From: Cognatazoarcus sp050305135
GTDB taxonomy: Bacteria > Pseudomonadota > Gammaproteobacteria > Burkholderiales > Rhodocyclaceae
Assembly: GCA_050305135.1 (NCBI GenBank)
Contig: JBNLET010000206.1
Span: 1-34,731, forward strand
Reading direction: 5' to 3'
Length of the DNA: 34,731 bases
Made by a program: the position numbers and the translations under genes. Below the pieces are notes generated by a model. It did not search any database, was not told where the DNA came from, and worked only from the letters and a program-made list of their open reading frames with translations. Shown here piece after piece: positions 7,724 to 15,011 of the stretch (position 1 is its first letter; each line of letters opens with the position of its first letter).

Positions 7724-8710
7724 CTAGGTGCCGCTGGGGTAGAAGGCGTCGGCATGCACCTGGCTCGGCGCGATGCCGAGCCGCGCGGTCAGCAGCGTCA
7801 GCGCCTCGACCATCGCTGGCGCGCCGCACAGGTAGGCGCGCCAACCGGCCAGGCTGGCGAAGTCGCGCTCGATGGCGTCGGTCAGCAGGCCGCTGCGCTG
7901 GCTGGCGTCGGCCGCGCCGGTGGCGACGACGATGTGTACGCTAAGGTTGGCGTGCCGCCCGGCGAGCGCCTGCAGGCGCTCGGCGTCGTACAGGTCCTGC
8001 GGGCTGCGCACGCCGAAATAGAGTTGGATCGGGTTGTCCATGCCGGCCTCGAGCGCGCCGCGCACGATCGACAGCACCGGCGCCAGGCCGGTGCCGCCGC
8101 CGACGCACAGCATCGGCCCGAGGTGCCGGCGGCGCAGGTAGGCGGTGCCGAGCGGACCGCTCAGCCTGAGCGTGCTGCCCTCGCGCAGTTCGCCGAAGAC
8201 GTACTCGGTGACGCGGCCGCCGGGCACCTTGCGGATATGGAATTCCAGCTCGTCGTCGCCGGCCAGCCCGGCCATCGAGTAGGGGCGGACGTGCTGCGGA
8301 CCGAACTGCAGCATGGCGTACTGGCCGGGCGAGAAATCCAGCGGCTTCGACGGCCGGATGCGCAGCCGGCGGATGTCGTGGGTCGGCGATTCGACCGCCG
8401 TGACGGTGCCCTTGATGATGCGCGCCGGGTGCACGACGATCTCGTCGGCCTCCGGGATCTCGATCGCGCAGTTGCCGGTCAGCACCGACTGGCAGGCCAG
8501 CACGTAGCCGTCGCCGTTGCGTCCGGGCCGGCCGGTCTCGGGGCCGGAATCGACCACCTCGCCCTCGACGACGCGGCAGCGGCAGGTGCCGCAGCGGCCC
8601 GACAGGCAGCTGTAGGAGACCGGCACGTCGTTGTGCCGCAGCACCTCGAGCAGGTTCGCACCGCTGTCGAAGCGCAGACGGCGGTTCGCGGGTCGTACGT
8701 GCAATTCCAT
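7724..8710 (-). CDS. nagAa: Ferredoxin reductase of salicylate 5-hydroxylase
   Basis: The 328-residue reductase has an N-terminal plant-type [2Fe-2S] domain with ligands C35, C40, C43 and C73 (SCLSGRCGTC then LACQ). An FAD domain follows with RPYSMAG, then an NAD(P) domain with CVGGGTGLAPVLS and a C-terminal YLCGAPAMVEA. It passes electrons from NAD(P)H to the NagAb ferredoxin. It is the first gene of the operon, behind the 118-base regulatory gap shared with nagR. NagAa of naphthalene/salicylate systems has the same domain order, and the reductase-first position is the classical one. Confidence 0.92.
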   Translation of the reverse strand: MELHVRPANRRLRFDSGANLLEVLRHNDVPVSYSCLSGRCGTCRCRVVEGEVVDSGPETGRPGRNGDGYVLACQSVLTGNCAIEIPEADEIVVHPARIIKGTVTAVESPTHDIRRLRIRPSKPLDFSPGQYAMLQFGPQHVRPYSMAGLAGDDELEFHIRKVPGGRVTEYVFGELREGSTLRLSGPLGTAYLRRRHLGPMLCVGGGTGLAPVLSIVRGALEAGMDNPIQLYFGVRSPQDLYDAERLQALAGRHANLSVHIVVATGAADASQRSGLLTDAIERDFASLAGWRAYLCGAPAMVEALTLLTARLGIAPSQVHADAFYPSGT

Positions 8711-8799
8711 GATGGCGGTGTCCCCGGGCGGAGCGAAGTGTTGGGCAGATCATGGCGATCGGTGCATTATTCGTCCATAAACAAGATCTTATTCATTTC

Positions 8800-8814
8800 A
8801 TCACCATCATGAAT
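8800..8814 (-). promoter_or_regulatory. NahR/NagR-type activator box upstream of the nag operon
   Basis: Read on the minus strand, 8814 to 8800 is ATTCATGATGGTGAT. The NahR site as I remember it is ATTCACGCT-NN-TGAT; this matches 11 of 13 fixed positions. On the plus strand the same region forms an inverted repeat, ATTCAT-N12-ATGAAT (8791-8814), a usual LysR-type layout. About 30 bases further toward nagAa there is a possible -10 element TAATGC, which would place the box around -43 to -57, in the right zone for a LysR activator. The AT-rich setting contrasts with the surrounding GC-rich genes. Salicylate-bound NagR is the inferred effector form. Confidence 0.65.
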
Positions 8815-8828
8815 ATAAAGAGATGCCG

Positions 8829-9767
8829 ATGCAGTTGCGCGAGCTGGATCTGAACCTGCTGGTGGTCTTCAACCAGTTGCTGATCGACAAGCGCGTGTCG
8901 GCCGTCGCCGACACGCTAGGGCTGAGCCAGCCGGCCGTCAGCAACGCACTGAAACGGCTGCGCACGGTGCTGGACGACGAGCTCTTCGTGCGCACCTCGC
9001 GCGGCATGGAGCCGACCCCGCTGGCGCTGCAGCTGGCCGAGCCGGTGGCCTATGCGCTGGGCACGCTGCACGGCGCGCTGAACCAGCAGCAGCGCTTCGA
9101 GCCGGCGAACAGCACGCGCACCTTCACGCTGGCGGTGACCGACATCGGCGAGATCTACTTCCTGCCCGCGCTGATGGAGGCGGTGACCGGCCGCGCGCCA
9201 GAGGTGCGCATCAGCACCGTGCGCAACAGCGCGGCCAGCCTGAAGGAGGACATGGAGGCCGGCCGCGTCGATCTGGCGATCGGCCTGCTGCCGCAGCTGC
9301 AGGCCGGCTTCTTCCAGCGCCGGCTGTTCATGCAGCGCTACGTCGTGATGTACCGCCGCGGCCATCCGGCGGCTGGCCGGCCGATGACGCTGGAACTGTT
9401 CCAGCAGCTCGAGCACGTCGTCGTCGTCTCGGCCGGCACCGGCCACGGCGAGGTCGACACGATCCTCGAGCGCGCCGGCATCCGCCGCCGCGTGCGGGCC
9501 GAGGTGCCGCACTTCGTCGCGGTCGGCCACATCCTGCATGCGACCGACCTGGTCGCGACGGTGCCGGAACGCTTCGCGCTGCGCTGCGCCGAACCGTTCG
9601 ACCTGATCCACGTGGCGCACCCGGCACCCCTGCCGGAGATCGCGATCAAGCTGTTCTGGCATGCGAGGTACCACCGCGACCCGGCCAACCGCTGGCTGCG
9701 CCAGCTGTTGTTCGACGAGTTCGGCGATGGGGGCGAGGTGCGCGCGGGCCCCGACGCGCCGCTCTGA
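8829..9767 (+). CDS. nagR: LysR-type salicylate-responsive activator, NahR/NagR-like
   Basis: The 312-residue LysR regulator is extensively similar to NahR as I remember it. Shared stretches include LDLNLLVVFNQLL, QPAVSNALKRLRT, LFVRT, GMEPTP, TFTLA.TDIGEIYF.P, ISTVR, LLP.LQ.GFFQRRL, AGTGHGEVDT, VPHF.AVGHIL and LPEIAI. The N-terminal winged helix-turn-helix is residues 1-60; the rest is the effector domain. NahR and NagR bind salicylate and activate the divergent operon. I chose the ATG at 8829 because AAAGAG (8817-8822) lies six bases before it; the in-frame ATG at 8823 would leave no spacing. The gene is divergent to nagAa, as in other nag clusters. Confidence 0.92.
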   Translation: MQLRELDLNLLVVFNQLLIDKRVSAVADTLGLSQPAVSNALKRLRTVLDDELFVRTSRGMEPTPLALQLAEPVAYALGTLHGALNQQQRFEPANSTRTFTLAVTDIGEIYFLPALMEAVTGRAPEVRISTVRNSAASLKEDMEAGRVDLAIGLLPQLQAGFFQRRLFMQRYVVMYRRGHPAAGRPMTLELFQQLEHVVVVSAGTGHGEVDTILERAGIRRRVRAEVPHFVAVGHILHATDLVATVPERFALRCAEPFDLIHVAHPAPLPEIAIKLFWHARYHRDPANRWLRQLLFDEFGDGGEVRAGPDAPL

Positions 9768-9807
9768 TCCGCCGCCGGCCGCAGCGCGGCGAGCGCTCGC
9801 GGGGCGG

Positions 9808-10320
9808 CTACTGGCGCGACCGGACTGCGGCCAGGATGCCGGCCAGGATGTCGCCCGGCGGCGGCGGGCAGCCGGACACCGTGACGTCCACCGGGATCAC
9901 GTTCGCGACGCGGCCGCAGCTGGCGTAGCTTTCGCCGAAGATGCCGCCGGTGCAGCCGCAGTCGCCGACCACGACGACCAGCTTGGGTGCCGGCGTGGCG
10001 TCGTAGGTCCGCTTCAGCGCCACCTCCATGTGGCGCGACACCGGCCCGGTCACCAGCAGCAGGTCGGCGTGGCGCGGGCTGGCGACGAAGCGGATGCCGA
10101 GGCCCTCGATGTTGTAGTAGGGGTTGCCGAGGGCCTGGATCTCGAGTTCGCAGCCGTTGCACGAGCCGGCGTCCACCTGCCGGATCGCCAGCGCGCGGCC
10201 GAGGATGGCGAGGATCTCCTGCTGGATCGGGTGGGCGGCGGGCTGCTCGGCGGCCAGCGGCTCGGGCGGCGGCTCGCTGACGCGGCCGCGGCGGGCGACG
10301 TACTTGAGGATGCGCCACAT
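9808..10320 (-). CDS. hyfI: HyfI/NuoB-like [4Fe-4S] small subunit of an Ehr-type complex
   Basis: The 170-residue protein is of the NuoB/HyfI family. Its proximal cluster ligands are intact: C54 and C57 (SCNGCELEI), C121 (VVGDCG) and C151 (SGCPPPP). C123 and C135 are additional. This subunit carries the cluster nearest the quinone or nickel site in complex I and group-4 hydrogenases. It is the last gene of the operon. Its ATG overlaps the hyfG TAA by one base (TAATG). It ends 40 bases from the convergent nagR. Because the partner large subunit lacks nickel ligands, the electron acceptor at this cluster is unknown. Confidence 0.88.
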   Translation of the reverse strand: MWRILKYVARRGRVSEPPPEPLAAEQPAAHPIQQEILAILGRALAIRQVDAGSCNGCELEIQALGNPYYNIEGLGIRFVASPRHADLLLVTGPVSRHMEVALKRTYDATPAPKLVVVVGDCGCTGGIFGESYASCGRVANVIPVDVTVSGCPPPPGDILAGILAAVRSRQ

Positions 10321-11864
10321 TACAGATCCTGCCCCGAATAGCTCAGATTGAAGGATTTGTTGATCAGCGGGAAGTCCGGCACGATGTTGCCCATGATGGC
10401 GTGCTCGAGCAGTGGCCAGTTCTGCCACGAGGGGTCGTGGCAGTGGCAGCGGGCGATGCGGCCTTCGGCGTCGGTTTCGAGCGCGACCAGCACCTCGCCG
10501 CGCCAGCCTTCGATCCAGCCGGCACCGGCGGCCTGCGCGGCGGCGGCCAGCGGCAGCCGGGTCGGGCCGTCCGGCAGTGCGGCGAGCAAGGCCTGGATCA
10601 GCCGCAGCGAAGCGAAGCACTCGTCGAAGCGCACCGCGACGCGGGCCGCCACGTCGCCGTTCAACTGCATGCTGGCGGTGAACGGCAGTTCGTCGTAGGG
10701 CGGCCACGGAAAGTCGGCGCGCAGGTCGGCGGTCTGGCCGCTGGCGCGGCCGGCGAGCCCGCTCAAGCCGAGCCGGGCGGCCAGTTCGGGCGCCACGCGG
10801 CCGGTGGTGACGAAGCGGTCCTGCAGGCCGGCGTGTTCGGAATAGATGCCCTTCAGTTCGGCGATCTCGCGCACCATGGTTTCCCCCTGGCGCTGCAGCT
10901 TCTCCCGGCCGGCGGCATCGAGGTCGCGCGCGACGCCGCCGGGCACGATGCAGTCCATCAGCAGGCGGTGGCCGAAGCACTCGCGATTGGTGCGCAGCCA
11001 GTCCTCGCGCAGCCGCCCGAACTGGGCCAGCGCGAAGCCGAAGGCGGCGTCGTTGCCCAGCGCGCCGAGGTCGCCGAGGTGGTTCGCGACCCGCTCGCGC
11101 TCCAGCAGCAGCGCGCGCAGCCACGCCGCGCGCTCGGGCAGGACGAGGCCGGCGAGCGATTCGGCCGCCATCGCGTAGGCCCAGGCATAGGCCACCGTGC
11201 TGTCGCCGGACACCCGGCCGGCGAGCAGCGCGCCCTGCGCCAGGTCCATGCCGATGAAGCGGCGCTCGATGCCCTTGTGGGTGTAGCCGAGGCGCTGCTC
11301 GAGGCGCAGCACCTTCTCGCCGACGATCGAGAAGCGGAAGTGTCCCGGTTCGATCGTGCCGGCATGCACCGGACCGACCGGAATCTCGTGCACGCCGTCG
11401 CCCTCGACCGTCACGAACGGGTAGGCGTCGGGCTGCGCTTCGAAGCGTTCGCGTCCGTCGTGCCCGGCGCGCAGCGGGAAATAGTCGGCCGGCCAGGCGC
11501 CGTGGCGCAGCCATGGCCGGCTGTCGCCCGCGTCGGCCGCCTCGATGCCGACCAAGTCGCGTGTGGCCCGCTGCATCCGGCCGGCCGCCGGGAACAAGCG
11601 CGCGACGTCCGGGTAGACAGGCTGCACCTCGTCCAGGTCGAGCTTGGCCCACAGCAGCCCGTCCGCCGTCGCGTAGGCGGCCGACACCGCGAAGCCGCCG
11701 CCGACGGCGTGTTCGTCGGCGCCCCACAGGCTGACCAGGCGGCCCTTCGCCTGTGCCACGGCCAGCGCCAGCGCGCTCCACTGGCCGGCATCGACGGCGG
11801 CACCGAAGATCGGCAGCGGCGCGGCGAGGCGCTCGAATCGGCAGTCGAGCCCGAAGAACTGCAT
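10320..11864 (-). CDS. hyfG: HyfG-like large subunit (NuoC-NuoD fusion) lacking all [NiFe] cysteines
   Basis: The 514-residue protein has an N-terminal NuoC-like part (about 1-155) and a NuoD/hydrogenase-large-subunit part (about 160-514). Family motifs present are IPVGPVHAGTIEPGHFRF, RLGYTHKGIERRF and NHLGDLGALG. Where HycE/HyfG have RVCGICG, this protein has RVSGDST (S219 and S222). Where they have the C-terminal DPCYSC, it has NLSYSG followed by the end of the protein. All four nickel-binding cysteines are therefore missing, so hydrogenase activity is not expected. The protein keeps the complex-building fold, like NuoD or the Ehr complexes. It starts two bases after hyfF. A role in membrane-coupled redox chemistry without H2 is inferred. 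Confidence 0.88.
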   Translation of the reverse strand: MQFFGLDCRFERLAAPLPIFGAAVDAGQWSALALAVAQAKGRLVSLWGADEHAVGGGFAVSAAYATADGLLWAKLDLDEVQPVYPDVARLFPAAGRMQRATRDLVGIEAADAGDSRPWLRHGAWPADYFPLRAGHDGRERFEAQPDAYPFVTVEGDGVHEIPVGPVHAGTIEPGHFRFSIVGEKVLRLEQRLGYTHKGIERRFIGMDLAQGALLAGRVSGDSTVAYAWAYAMAAESLAGLVLPERAAWLRALLLERERVANHLGDLGALGNDAAFGFALAQFGRLREDWLRTNRECFGHRLLMDCIVPGGVARDLDAAGREKLQRQGETMVREIAELKGIYSEHAGLQDRFVTTGRVAPELAARLGLSGLAGRASGQTADLRADFPWPPYDELPFTASMQLNGDVAARVAVRFDECFASLRLIQALLAALPDGPTRLPLAAAAQAAGAGWIEGWRGEVLVALETDAEGRIARCHCHDPSWQNWPLLEHAIMGNIVPDFPLINKSFNLSYSGQDL

Positions 11865-11866
11865 CG

Positions 11867-13321
11867 TCAGCCTCCGATCATCTGCGCCGCCTGCCGGTAC
11901 CAGCCGTCCAGGTAGGGCGGGACGTACAGGCCCAGCATGACGGCCAGACCGAGGTGGATGAAGACCGGCAGCAGCGCCGGCGGATGGGCCAGCGGGCGCA
12001 GCGCGGTGTCGCCGAACACCATCGGCTGGACGCGGCCGAAGATCGCCGCGAAGGCCACCCCCAGCGCCACCAGCAGCAGCGGCGTGGCCCAAGGCAGTTC
12101 GCGCATCGCCGTCGTCAGGATCAGGAACTCGCTGGCGAAGACGCCGAACGGCGGCATGCCGAGGATCGCCAGCGAGCCCAGCATCAGCCCCCAGCCGAGG
12201 GTCGGGCTGACCTTCAGCAGGCCGCGGATGTCGTCCATCATCTGCGAACCGGCCTTTTGCACCGCGTGGCCGACGGTGAAGAAGATCGCCGACTTGACCA
12301 GCGCATGCACCGTCATGTGCAGCAGGCCGGCAAAGTTCGCGACCGGGCCGCCGAGGCCGAAGGCAAAGGTCATCAGGCCCATGTGTTCGATCGACGAGTA
12401 GGCGAACATCCGCTTGACGTCGCGCTGGCGCAACAGGAAGAAGGTCGCGGTGACGACGGTCAGCAGGCCGAAGCCGATCATCATGCGGCCCGGCAGTTCG
12501 TTGCCGAGCGCGCCGTCGGCCAGCACCTTGACCCGCAGCACCGCGTACAGCGCGACGTTCAGCAGCAGGCCCGACAGCACCGCCGAGATCGGCGTCGGGC
12601 CCTCGGCGTGGGCGTCCGGCAGCCAGTTGTGCACGGGCACCAGGCCGACCTTGGTGCCGTAGCCGAGCAGCAGGAAGACGAAGGCCAGCGACAGGATCTC
12701 CGGGTCGAGCAGGTGGCTGGCGGCCGCCAGGTGGGTCCACAGCAGCGCGTTGTCGCCGCCGCCGATCGCGCGCTCGGCGGCCAGATAGGTCAGGATCGTG
12801 CCGAACAGCGCCTGCGCGATGCCGACGCCGCACAGGATGAAGTACTTCCAGGCCGCCTCGAGACTGGCGGCAGTGCGATAGACCGACACCAGCAGCACCG
12901 TGGTCAGCGTCGCGGCCTCCATCGCCACCCACAGGATGCCCAGGTTGTTGGTGGTCAGCGCGATCAGCATCATGCCGTTGAAGAGCTGGTACATGCTGTG
13001 GAACAGCCGCATGCGGCGCGGCGTCATCTTGCCGTGGTCGCGCTCGATGCGCATGTAGGGGCGCGCAAACAGCGAGGTCGTGAAGCCGACGAAGGCGGTC
13101 AGCGTGACCAGGAAGACGTTCAGCGGATCGACGAAGAACCACTCGCCCCACGCCAGTTGCGGGCCGTCGCGCACCACCACGGCGGTCAGCCAGGCGGCCG
13201 CTGCCAGCGTCGCCAAGCTGACCGCGGCGTTCAGACTGCCGGCCCAGTCGCGCTCGCCCCACAGCGCGAGCAGTGCGCCGCCGCAGAGCGGAATCGCCAG
13301 CACGAGGAGCAGCGGATCCAT
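11867..13321 (-). CDS. hyfF: HyfF-like proton-translocating membrane subunit (NuoL/M/N family)
   Basis: The 484-residue polytopic protein (about 14 hydrophobic segments) is of the complex I/Mrp antiporter family. It shows the conserved glutamate in WVAMEAATL (E135) and lysine in GYGTKVGLVPVHNWLPDAH (K224), the charged residues that define the antiporter-like channel. KRMFAYSSIEHMGL and HALVKSAIFFTVGHAV are further family segments. It probably moves protons, or possibly Na+. It starts four bases after the hyfE stop. HyfF and HyfB are the two such subunits here; the third, HyfD, of E. coli hydrogenase-4 is absent. Confidence 0.9.
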   Translation of the reverse strand: MDPLLLVLAIPLCGGALLALWGERDWAGSLNAAVSLATLAAAAWLTAVVVRDGPQLAWGEWFFVDPLNVFLVTLTAFVGFTTSLFARPYMRIERDHGKMTPRRMRLFHSMYQLFNGMMLIALTTNNLGILWVAMEAATLTTVLLVSVYRTAASLEAAWKYFILCGVGIAQALFGTILTYLAAERAIGGGDNALLWTHLAAASHLLDPEILSLAFVFLLLGYGTKVGLVPVHNWLPDAHAEGPTPISAVLSGLLLNVALYAVLRVKVLADGALGNELPGRMMIGFGLLTVVTATFFLLRQRDVKRMFAYSSIEHMGLMTFAFGLGGPVANFAGLLHMTVHALVKSAIFFTVGHAVQKAGSQMMDDIRGLLKVSPTLGWGLMLGSLAILGMPPFGVFASEFLILTTAMRELPWATPLLLVALGVAFAAIFGRVQPMVFGDTALRPLAHPPALLPVFIHLGLAVMLGLYVPPYLDGWYRQAAQMIGG

Positions 13322-13325
13322 CGCT

Positions 13326-13985
13326 TCAGTCTTCCTTCAGCTTTTCCAGGTGGCGGATGTCCAGGCTGTCGAACTGCTCGCGGATCTGGAACATGAACAC
13401 GCCGAGGATGAGGATGCCGACCAGCACGTCGAACGCGATGCCCAGCTCGACGATCATCGGCATGCCGCTGGTGGCCGCGGTGGCGGCGAAGAACAGGCCG
13501 TTTTCCATCGACAGGAAGCCGATCACCTGGGGCACCGCCTTGGCGCGCACGATCATCATCATGAAGGACAGCAGCACGCAGGCCAGCGCAATGCCGAGCG
13601 TGCCGCGGGCGATCGAGGCCGACAGCCCGGCGATCGGTGCGGCCAGGTCGAAGGCGACGATCACCAGCACGATGCCGATCAGCATCGTGGTCGGGATGTT
13701 GAACAGCGTCTCGACGTCCCAGCGCACGTTCAGGCGGTCGATGACCCGGTGCAGCAGGATCGGGATCAGGATCACCTTAAGCAGCAGCGTCAGCGCGGCC
13801 GAGTAGTACAGGTGGTGCTGGCCGGTCAGGTGCGCGACCACCACCGTCGCCGCCACCAGCGCCGCGCCCTGCAGCGTGAACAGGTGGATCAGCCGCAGGA
13901 TGCGGCGCTGCGCGATCATCGCGAAGGCCAGCACCAGCAGCACCACCGCGAACAGGTTGATCGACTGGGTCAGCAGCGCGTTCAT
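13326..13985 (-). CDS. hyfE: HyfE-like membrane subunit (NuoK-related)
   Basis: The 219-residue hydrophobic protein has about six or seven membrane segments and the length and motifs of HyfE. These include the N-terminal INLFAVVLLVLAFAMIAQRR and a C-terminal NuoK-like region with GFLSMENGLFF, in which the glutamate is conserved in NuoK-type proteins. In group-4 complexes it links the antiporter-like subunits to the quinone-side module. GGAG lies six bases before the ATG. It is separated from hyfC by a 78-base gap, the only sizeable gap in the operon. Confidence 0.87.
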   Translation of the reverse strand: MNALLTQSINLFAVVLLVLAFAMIAQRRILRLIHLFTLQGAALVAATVVVAHLTGQHHLYYSAALTLLLKVILIPILLHRVIDRLNVRWDVETLFNIPTTMLIGIVLVIVAFDLAAPIAGLSASIARGTLGIALACVLLSFMMMIVRAKAVPQVIGFLSMENGLFFAATAATSGMPMIVELGIAFDVLVGILILGVFMFQIREQFDSLDIRHLEKLKED

Positions 13986-14062
13986 GCGGCGCTCCGGGCG
14001 GCGGGTGCGGCGCAGGCCGGGCAGCGGAGCGGGGTGCGGCGCGAGTCGGTCGGTCTCATCAT
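13982..14062 (-). CDS. Possible 26-codon ORF filling the hyfC-hyfE gap
   Basis: An ORF begins one base after the hyfC stop codon and ends in an ATGA that overlaps the hyfE start. It would encode a 26-residue Arg/Ala-rich peptide starting MMRPTDSRR with a central CPAC motif. A GGGGG run precedes its ATG. The fit between the two neighbouring genes suggests translational coupling, but in DNA this rich in G/C a short stop-free frame is common. It is either a real coupling peptide or chance. Confidence 0.25.
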   Translation of the reverse strand: MMRPTDSRRTPLRCPACAAPAARSAA

Positions 14063-14063
14063 C

Positions 14064-15011
14064 TCAGGCCCCCAGCAGCCCATGCACCAGCAGCGCGATG
14101 ACGGCCAGCAGGAAGGCCGTGGCGAGGAACTCCGGCACCAGGAACAGCCTCATCTTGGCGTTCACGGCCTCGATCACCGCCAGCAGCATGCCGCCCACCG
14201 CCAGCTTGGCCACCAGCACCGGGATCGCGAACAGGATCGCGGTCGGCGTGCCGGCCTCGGCGACGCCCCACGGCACGAACAGCGCGAGACCGATGCACGA
14301 GTAGGCGAACAGCTTCAGCGAGGCGGCCCACTCGACCAGCGCCAGGTGGCGTCCGGAGTACTCCAGGATCAGCGCCTCGTGGATCATCGTCAGTTCCAGG
14401 TGGGTGGTCGGGTTGTCCACCGGCACGCGCGCGTTTTCGGCCAGCGACACCATCGTGAAGGCCACGCCGGCCACCGCCAGGCTCGGATAGATGACGAAGG
14501 ACTGGTGGGCGAGGGTTTCGACGATCGTCGCCAGCGAGGTGGACTGCGTGATCAGCGAGGCCGAGAACAGCACCATCAGCAGCGCCGGTTCGGCCAGGAA
14601 GCCGATCAGCATCTCGCGTCGGGCGCCGAGCGTGCCGAACGAGGTGCCGATGTCCATCGCCGCCAGCGAGATGAACACCCGCGCCAGCGCGAACAGGCCG
14701 ACCAGCGCTATGGCATCGGCCGCCGGCGCCAGCGGCAGGTCGGTGGACACGGTCGGCGCAATGCCGCAGGCCAGCGCCATGCAGGCGAAGCTGACGTAGG
14801 GGGCGAGGCGGAAGATCGGCGTCGCGCCGTCGGCCACCACCGATTCCTTGTTGAACAGCTTGTGCAGCACCCGGTAGGGCTGCAACAGGCCCGGCGCGCG
14901 GCGGTTCTGCAGCCAGGCGCGCCACTGGTTGACCCAGCCGCTCAACAGCGGCGCCAGTGCCAGCGCCAGCACGACGGCCAGCAATTGGGCGAACAGGCCG
15001 GTGATGCTCAT
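14064..15011 (-). CDS. hyfC: HyfC-like membrane subunit (NuoH/HycD family)
   Basis: The 315-residue NuoH-type protein has about eight membrane segments. Typical motifs are GLLQPYRVLHKLFNKE, RVFISLAAMDIGTSFGTLGARREM and ENARVPVDNPTTHLELTMIHEALILEYSGR. The acidic residues in the last stretch belong to the quinone-cavity/E-channel region of this family. It joins the soluble HyfG-HyfI module to the membrane arm. Its ATG overlaps the hyfB stop as ATGA. Identity is secure from the HELTMIHE-like and GRRE-like segments. Confidence 0.92.
   Translation of the reverse strand: MSITGLFAQLLAVVLALALAPLLSGWVNQWRAWLQNRRAPGLLQPYRVLHKLFNKESVVADGATPIFRLAPYVSFACMALACGIAPTVSTDLPLAPAADAIALVGLFALARVFISLAAMDIGTSFGTLGARREMLIGFLAEPALLMVLFSASLITQSTSLATIVETLAHQSFVIYPSLAVAGVAFTMVSLAENARVPVDNPTTHLELTMIHEALILEYSGRHLALVEWAASLKLFAYSCIGLALFVPWGVAEAGTPTAILFAIPVLVAKLAVGGMLLAVIEAVNAKMRLFLVPEFLATAFLLAVIALLVHGLLGA

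Noticed and set aside
3123..8710. A naphthalene dioxygenase cluster
   Set aside because: There is only one oxygenase alpha/beta pair, and it is followed directly by gentisate-pathway genes. No dihydrodiol dehydrogenase or extradiol dioxygenase gene is present.
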